From Scolanthus callimorphus (lineage: Eukaryota; Cnidaria; Anthozoa; Actiniaria; Edwardsiidae), in contig CM066920.1 of assembly GCA_033964015.1 (NCBI GenBank), positions 1,054,001 through 1,118,000 of the forward strand: 64,000 nucleotides of DNA, read 5' to 3'. The position numbers and the translations under genes are program-made. Positions 58,025 to 64,000 of the stretch are shown here, one piece after another. Position 1 is the first letter of the stretch. Each line of letters opens with the position of its first letter. The notes beneath the pieces were generated by a model. That model worked only from the letters and a program-made list of their open reading frames with translations. It searched no databases and had not been told where the DNA came from.

Positions 58025-59155
58025 TTAGTTAGTATTATATGAATTGATGAAGGAGTCAATCAAAAGTTTCTTGAAAGAGGGTCGTGGTTTACTTTTGAAT
58101 TCTTCAGAAATTGAGTTCCAGACTTTAGCGCCTAGGAAGCGGATGTTAAATTTTCCATAATTAGTTCTTATTTTAGGAAGGAAATACGTTTTCTTAGCTG
58201 CTAGTCTGGTATAGTGTTGATGTATCCTGTTGACTGATAAGAAGAAACAATCAAAAACAGAGGGCAGACGATCTGAATAGAAATCATACATAAAGAGTGC
58301 ATTATGCAAAAATATTATTTCAGGTAATTTAAGTAGACCAAGGGCATGGAAGATTGGATCTGAATGAGCTCTAAATTCCGAAAAAGTCATTAATCGAATT
58401 GCCCTCTTCTGGAGGACAAGAAGAGGCCTTAGGGTGGTTGTGTAGGTGTTCCCCCATGTCACAGCTGCATAGGTTAGAAAAGGATAAATTAGTGAATAAT
58501 ATAGCATGGAAAGAGTGGCAGCATTTACATAATGTCTGACTTTTGAGAGAATGCCCACACAACGCTTAACCTTTTTTGAAATATGCAATATATGCTGTTT
58601 CCAGCTAAGATGAGAGTCAATGAGAATCCCAAGGTACTTAATACACTTAGCTTTCTTAATAGACTGTCCATTGATCACTAGTCGTACATCATAATTAGAG
58701 GCTTTTTGAGGTGGATGAAATATAACAAAGTTGGTTTTATCAATATTAAGGGAAAGTTTATTGGCTGTAAGCCAATTAGACACAAATGTAAGATTCTCAT
58801 TGATGCCCTTTTCTAGTGTTTGTAAGCTAGTATGAGAAGCAAAGAGGTTTGTATCATCAGCAAATATATGAAAATTAAAAAAGCGACTACATCTATAGAA
58901 GTCGTTTATATAGATGAGGAATAGGAGAGGCCCTAGCACTGAACCCTGTGGAACTCCATGAAACACACTTAGATTTTCTGAGTAGGTATTACCAATAGCA
59001 ACAGACTGTCTTCTATTTGAGAGATAGGAGGCAAACCATTGATTGGCAATACCCCTGATTCCATAATCCCTGATTCCATTATCATCATTAGAAATGACAT
59101 AGATTAAATTGAATTGACAGTAGGAGACTAGGAAGGTGGTGTACTTAGCTTACTC
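58025..59155 (-). pseudogene. reverse transcriptase, C-terminal part
   Basis: The readable frame includes YGIRGIANQWFASYLSNRRQ, GVPQGSVLGPLLFLIYINDF, FADDTNLF (catalytic FADD), NKLSLNIDKTNFVIFHPP and IKYLGILIDSHLSW. These are RT palm and thumb motifs. The first part of RT and the whole endonuclease are absent; the frame overlaps the end of ORF1 directly, as expected after an internal deletion. Confidence 0.88.
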
Positions 59156-59919
59156 CTCAGCTTGGCCAGATCAGATTCGGAATTAATGTAAACAGGACGA
59201 CTGAACTTTGAAGTCTTTACGTATACTTTCCCGTTACTGGTGGCAGCTATAGCTAGCTTGAAATCTTTCTTGACCTTTAGACATGCTTTGAAGAGCTTCT
59301 TCCTCGTTTGTGTCAGGCTCTCTGAAATGTAGATATTGTTATCCTCGTCTGCATCGTCGTAGCTTTCCAGATTGTGAGTGGTCTTGCCTTTTAATTTGAA
59401 CCGAGCTTGATAGACTGCATCCTTCACACTTCTCCTGACAAACTTCGCAATTATCAGAGGCGGACCTGGTTGGTGAACTACTCCTGCATGGTCAGTCCAG
59501 GGTTCTTCACTTGCTGGTAGTCGGTGAGAGATTGATATGTCTTCCTCGTTCAACTCGACTCCGGCTAGTTCGGCAACGTCCCTGACAAGCTCATCTATTT
59601 CTTCGTCCTCTTTATAAGGAAGACCCTTGATTTCCAAGCAGTCACGACGTGAATATTGAGCCTGCTCATCTATGTGGAGTGCATGCTCCTGCAGTTTATT
59701 GACAACTGTATTAAGCTTGGACTTCAAGGCGTTGTTTTCTGCTCTTAGTTCTTGATTGTCCAACTCCAGTGCATTGACTCGTTTCATGAGTTGTTCAAAT
59801 TTATCATTGAAAAAGCTCAATGACTCCTCCATTTCTGCCAGTTTGTTCTTTGATAGGTCCGCCATATCCCAAGCAACATTTAAACAGATAAGGCACAAAA
59901 ATAGAACTACATTTAACAT
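59128..59919 (-). CDS. retrotransposon ORF1 protein, 263 aa
   Basis: A coiled coil (about 25-85: VNALELDNQELRAENNALKS) is followed by a conserved block YSRRDCLEIKGLPYKEDEE, ISISHRLPAS and KFVRRSVKDAVYQAR, typical of ORF1 proteins of CR1/L2-like elements that bind their RNA. A hydrophobic start may be a non-native extension; the Met at MADLSKNK is a likely start. The frame is intact. Confidence 0.8.
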   Translation of the reverse strand: MLNVVLFLCLICLNVAWDMADLSKNKLAEMEESLSFFNDKFEQLMKRVNALELDNQELRAENNALKSKLNTVVNKLQEHALHIDEQAQYSRRDCLEIKGLPYKEDEEIDELVRDVAELAGVELNEEDISISHRLPASEEPWTDHAGVVHQPGPPLIIAKFVRRSVKDAVYQARFKLKGKTTHNLESYDDADEDNNIYISESLTQTRKKLFKACLKVKKDFKLAIAATSNGKVYVKTSKFSRPVYINSESDLAKLRSKLSTPPS

Positions 59920-60021
59920 GAATCCCTACGTTATCTCGGAGTAAGAATTCGCGTGGCCATCTTGGACCACGACCGCTGACCGACTCGGCTGGTACAGATC
60001 TATGTCCCGTATAATAAGGAG

Positions 60022-60272
60022 ACGGCCAAACTGGACCCGAGGGAGGGGAGGCTGTTAAAGGGGGACTGGCGGATTCTGCCGAGGGGGATAGTGAGGGGAG
60101 TATTGTGGACGATGAGAATGACGGTTACCAAGGTGATGAGGAATCCGAAGGTCAGAGAGAAGTGGCGAGAGAGAGTCATAGAGAGACAAGCGACAAGGAA
60201 TTAATAAAAGTAGAAAATGATAACAACAATAATGCTACCTACAACGGGACTGAGGGAAACCAGAAAGACTGA
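60022..60272 (+). other. open acidic segment after the retrotransposon
   Basis: After two stops the frame stays open for about 83 codons, rich in Gly/Glu/Asp/Asn (ADSAEGDSEGSIVDDENDGY), and ends NQKD-stop. A second frame is also open over much of this stretch. It may be a displaced 3' exon or low-complexity sequence. No start or splice site is certain. Confidence 0.2.
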
Positions 60273-60697
60273 AACAATGATAATAAAAATTACTTAATTG
60301 ATCGTTGCAACAGCGAATGAATAAAGATAAGAGATATAGATAGAACCCCTGACGAGCAAGCCCGAAAGGGGGGACTAAATAAGAAGTTAGTAAGAGGGAG
60401 GACGGGCGGGGCGAACTGCTCAATTCGAGTGTTAGTTCGTCTCACTCAATAAAGTCATTAGGAGGGATCATAAATATTCAATAAGTAGCATGATTGGAAC
60501 TGTCAAAACTAATAACAATTTTTATTCGTAATGAAAAAGCCGTACACAAATCCTTAGACTAGCATTTTTACAGGCACAATGCGCCTATGATATCTTTGTC
60601 TTCGGTGGACATTTTACGTTTGCGCCTATAAATGTTTTCTAATTGGCGCTCACGTCACGCCATAATTTGTGCGACGCAGCCTTCTAAGACTCCTCCT

Positions 60698-62636
60698 TCA
60701 CTCGGCGCCATTGATCGCTTCGTTTGCCAGCCAAGGTTGGTCTTTCAGCTGTTTTACCGTCAGTCTCTCGGGTATCATCCAGGATAGCATTTTCTGAATG
60801 ATGTCACGCAAGTCGTGACTCAGTTGAACACGTGACGAAAACGTCACGCGCTTGTGCACTTGCTGTAGAAGATGGCGCAGGTTTGAGTCGTCAAATGGTA
60901 GACGCCCACACACCATCGTGTAGAGTATAACACCCATGCTCCATACATCTGAAAGCGCGGGTTCATATGCTATCCCTGCAAAGAACACAGAGAGAAAGAA
61001 AACTCTTGAAGCGTCAGTATTCGCTAGAGCCGGTATGGAAAGTTTGACTTGCAAGAACGCCGTACATTGCGCGTACACTGCTATTTAAAATAATGTTATC
61101 GGTGATAGGTTAAGATTAATCGATGGCTACAGTTATTCCCTTTTTAGACCATGACGAATCACTACTAGACTTCTAGTCCTACTAGCTTTCGGCTGGAGGT
61201 CCTCGAAGAGCTCCTGGAGGTCCTCGAAGAGCTCAATGTGTATAAGCAGCTTTCCACAAGAACTTTCGAAGTGTACAAACTATTAAATTAGTATGCGACG
61301 CGCACGATTGATAGAAACGCGCGAAATGATACTACCGCACTTATCATCTTGTGTGATTGATCAGAAAAAGTCCCATTTGCTGGTGGTTATAAAACTGGAA
61401 AGAGAATAAAAACGCACTACAAGAAGTCAAAGCTAAATAAATTTTACTGACCCTGCGAGCACTATTCGCAGGGTAAGTAAATTTTAACTTCATAAACATA
61501 ATTTTGTTCCAAGAAAATTTCTTGAGTGGCCGACAGTACAGTGATGGTTCTTATTAAAATGGCAGTCAGTCTTAAGCAGGGATCAAACGGTGATGAGAGC
61601 TAATAATGAGAGTTCATAACTATCATCCACTCTTATCTACTCTCACGAGAAGCGCAAACGGTGATGAGTGTCAGCGTGAGCACAAGCACCCATCTGATCC
61701 TTTCCGCGGAGGAAAGCCTGTAGTTCAGGAACCAATTGAACCTGCAGTTCTTTTGGCGGCAGCTGCTGACTGAAAAAATTCTCATCCGCGCGATCAAACG
61801 GTCAACAACTCAAAGTGTTCAAAGTGCATGAGAGTCAATGAGAGTTCGCGATCAAACGAGAAAACTCTCATCACCTCTCATTAGCTCTCATCAACTCTCA
61901 TCACCGTTTGATCACAACTGTACCTTTGAGTATTTCTGGCGGTGCATACGCGTACGAACCACAATATGTGTTACTCATTTTCCTCTTGCCCGTGGCCGTG
62001 ACCAGATTATCAGTGGCGAATCCAAAGTCTGATATAATAATATTCAGGTCTTTATCTAGAAGCAGATTTTCACATTTCAAGTCCCTATGTGCAATACCAA
62101 GATCGTGTATGTACAGAACGCCTTCCACGATTTGTCTGAACAACCGCTTGGCACTGTCCCTCTGCCATTGCTCCATTTGACCGGATGAACTCCAACAAAT
62201 CGCCACGTTCTGCCAGCTCTGTGATAATGTACATTCTAGTATTCGTCTCTATTACTTCTATTAATGGAATAACGTGAGGGTTGCGAATCTTTTTTAAGAC
62301 TTTTATCTCCCTAGGTAAAAACCTTTTCAGAAAGTCTTCTGGGGCTTTTTTTTTGCAAATTATTTTGATCGCAATGTCTCTCTTGCATCTCTTAGAGTAA
62401 GCCCTCCTAACCACAGCATAACTTCCCTTTCCAAGTACATCCCCAAGATGGTAACCATATCTTTCTAATAACGCGCTGACGCCAACTAACGTCTGATGTG
62501 CACCTTGAGACTCCGCTGGTTTTGCGTTTTTCTTGTCTTCACTTTTCTCTTGCTTTGCGTTTTTTTTGTCTTCACTTTTCTCCGCCTTTTCCTTTGAAGA
62601 TGGCTTGCTTTCCTTTCCAGACATGAAAATAGTCAT
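60698..62636 (-). CDS. TSSK-like serine/threonine kinase, 2 exons, one-base frameshift
   Basis: Protein kinase of the testis-specific (TSSK) family in the CAMK group. Exons: 61924-62636 and 60698-60975. A Lys/Glu-rich N-terminus contains SEDKKNAK twice. Kinase motifs: LGKGSYAVVRRA (glycine loop), DIAIKII (ATP lysine), ITELAERGDLLEFIRSNGAM, GIAHRDLKCENLLLD (catalytic loop), ISDFGFATD, CGSYAYAPPEILKG (activation segment), SDVWSMGVILYTMVCGRLPF and QPWLANEA. Near 62169 the sequence has GGG where GG would keep the frame (an extra base). Correcting this gives 330 codons in phase. Start: the first ATG at 62636, or the Met of MSGKESK. Family assignment is strong; the break may be an assembly error. 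Confidence 0.88.
61581..61913. mobile_element. TIR element in the TSSK intron
   Basis: GATCAAACGGTGATGAGAG and its exact reverse complement bound about 330 bp. GATCAAACG and ATGAGAG(T/C) motifs recur inside. The right end lies about 11 bp from the TSSK exon 1 donor. Confidence 0.82.
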
Positions 62637-63006
62637 TCATGCAAAACTTTCACAAGAACTCAAAGATCACTGTTTTTCCTGTCTCCTGTCTAAAATAGCT
62701 TCCAGCGAAGGCATGACTTCACTGAAACCTTGAATTTTGTCTTTGATATGTTCAACCCATTTCTTTTGCGGAGATTTTAGGAAACGAACGATGAAACTGG
62801 TCACTTTGATCGAGCGCGCGAACGACAAATGCTCAGAGGATTGAAGACGTCATTAATTAATTGGCTCATCTACTACTGGCCGCGCATAAACTAGGTGAAG
62901 ATTTCTTACACAATTGATTTTTACTTTTAGAAAAGTCATTTTATTCTCTCCCGGATCAAGAAACGCGGGAAAACTTTATTTTCAGTGGTTGCTATAGTTT
63001 CCAGTC
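62637..63006. promoter_or_regulatory. shared 5' region of the TSSK and coiled-coil genes
   Basis: The two genes point away from each other with starts 370 bp apart, so this is probably a bidirectional promoter. I see no TATA box. The open frame at 62533-62733 is a shadow of the TSSK start. Confidence 0.35.
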
Positions 63007-63603
63007 ATGCGCGGTCATAGATTAGGATCAACAGATATTACACGGTTTTACTCTGTGTCAAAACCAAAGGAAGAACAACCGAAGAAAAGGCCAAAACATT
63101 CCAAACGAAGGCCATCTGTGGCTGTAAAAGCTGCAGGAATGGCAAATGATAGAACTCCGAGGGCTCAGAGACAACAAAAGGGCCCAAGGACGGAACTGGA
63201 TTACGAGATCGAACGACTAAAGGCAGAGATTCAACAAGAAAAACAAATGAAGTGAGTCATAAACAGAACGAAGTTTAATTAACTTTTGATTTTGTTTCGG
63301 TAATAAAATATTAATGGGTCTCGCTTAAGAAAGCGTATTTATAGAGCGAATATAATATTTTCAAATCAAATTCGGCAACAGAATGTCTTCTAGAACATCG
63401 TTCTAGAATAATAGATGAATCAGAAGTGATGTTCTTTGTACCTAAGGCTAGACAGGCAGGAGAAATGTTAAGCTTATCTGTACACTTTTATCATCAATAA
63501 CGTCGCAAATTTTCCTTGCAGGGAAATGCTGGAGCATTCATCCGGTGAACTAGAGAAAACTATACACGAGCTCCAGGACAATTTGAGACAGCTGGGGATG
63601 AGG
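63007..63603 (+). CDS. coiled-coil protein, first two exons, continues past the window
   Basis: Exon 1 (63007-63251) starts MRGHRLGSTDITRFYSVSKP, then a Lys/Arg-rich stretch and a coiled coil (ELDYEIERLKAEIQQEKQM). Exon 2 (63522-63603) continues in phase with KEMLEHSSGELEKTIHELQD and NLRQLGMR, ending at AGG|GTACGT. If the donor is not used, the frame would read on to a hydrophobic tail and a stop at 63721. No family is recognised. Divergent from the TSSK gene; shared expression is possible but inferred. Confidence 0.55.
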
Positions 63604-63810
63604 GTACGTGTGTGGATGTGGCTTGAAGCACTGGGAGTTTTCATTGTGCCAGTTTTCTTGTCAGTTTCAATAAAAGATTTTGAACATACTTTGGCCCAAA
63701 ATTTCACAATTGATGAGGCATAATGACAATGTTCCATGATTATTACAAAGGCACTCCTGAGTTGTGGCCATGGACTAGCATATACATAGCTGCCAACCTC
63801 CATAGCATCT

Positions 63811-64000
63811 AGCCTGCTTGCAGGTGGTAGATAGTGTTTTTTTTCCGTGGAGAAAGCCGAGTTTCGGATCGCCGGGTGCCATCTTGGATATTTTGGTCAT
63901 GGAGTCGTCCCCCCCTCCCACCGAGTCACCAGTTTGTCAACTCTCGGCCCGTTCTCCTGCGTCGCGTTTTCCAAAATGGCGGCCAAGATGGCGAACTCCG
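63811..64000. other. repeat-like end and GC-rich tail of the window
   Basis: TAGCCTGCTTGCAGGTGGTAGA resembles 7533-7555. The last 30 bases hold AAAATGGCGGCCAAGATGGC, two YY1-like ATGGCGG/AAGATGGC sites typical of promoters; a similar CCAAAATGGC core ends the 10995 element, so it may be repeat-derived. Confidence 0.3.

Larger units (their letters stand above)
57730..59990 (-). mobile_element. non-LTR retrotransposon, internally deleted
   Basis: The 3' end is at the left: AAATAAAGTGTGTTGTTGTT with a (TTG)n tail at 57735-57755. The minus strand carries an ORF1 (59128-59919) and the C-terminal half of a reverse transcriptase (58025 to about 59155). The endonuclease and the N-terminal half of RT are missing. 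The 5' limit is approximate and no target duplication was found. The type is CR1/L2/Jockey-like from the RT motifs; the exact clade is not resolved. It cannot be autonomous. Confidence 0.88.

Overview
This is animal nuclear DNA: genes are split by GT-AG introns, small terminal-inverted-repeat (TIR) elements are abundant, two non-LTR retrotransposon 3' ends and one internally deleted copy are present, and the proteins are metazoan (Storkhead-box, class A GPCR, Rab GTPases, TSSK kinase, a death-effector/NHL protein). My best guess is an anthozoan cnidarian; this is inferred from gene content, not proven by a marker gene.

Layout. 1899-10472 (-): UBE2K ubiquitin-conjugating enzyme, eight exons, with a 4 kb G-rich minisatellite in intron 4. 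13622-16252 (-): Rab30-like GTPase. 19302-22637 (-): Rab33-like GTPase. 22.6-26.8 kb: repeats, including retrotransposon tails, a 690 bp foldback and a tandem array carrying CRE-like TGACGTCA sites. 26796-28198 (+): class A GPCR. 29176-33996 (-): Storkhead-box protein. 36571-38484 (-): two paralogous two-membrane-segment PPxY proteins. 40833-44160 (-): nucleoside diphosphate kinase with a long N-terminal extension. 47047-49702 (-): protein with two Myb/SANT-like DNA-binding domains. 51581-52915 (+): HARBI1-like protein without its catalytic residues. 53958-57761 (+): death effector domain, coiled coil and six NHL repeats, ended by a retrotransposon. 57730-59990: that retrotransposon (-). 60698-62636 (-): TSSK-type kinase. 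63007-end (+): start of a coiled-coil gene.

The most interesting locus is 47-53 kb. PIF/Harbinger transposons encode a DDE nuclease and a Myb/SANT-like partner. Here a two-domain Myb/SANT gene lies head-to-head with an intact 444-codon Harbinger nuclease relative in which all three catalytic acidic positions are replaced. This looks like a linked pair of domesticated transposon genes. Decayed coding-like sequence lies between them.

Six conserved coding regions each need a one-base correction to stay open: Rab30-like, GPCR, Storkhead-box (twice), DED-NHL and TSSK. Five lack a base and one has an extra base. Exon phases balance exactly after the correction, so assembly indels are likelier than widespread pseudogenisation. 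TIR elements occur throughout; one has a 9 bp target duplication and another sits inside a second family beside an identifiable empty site.
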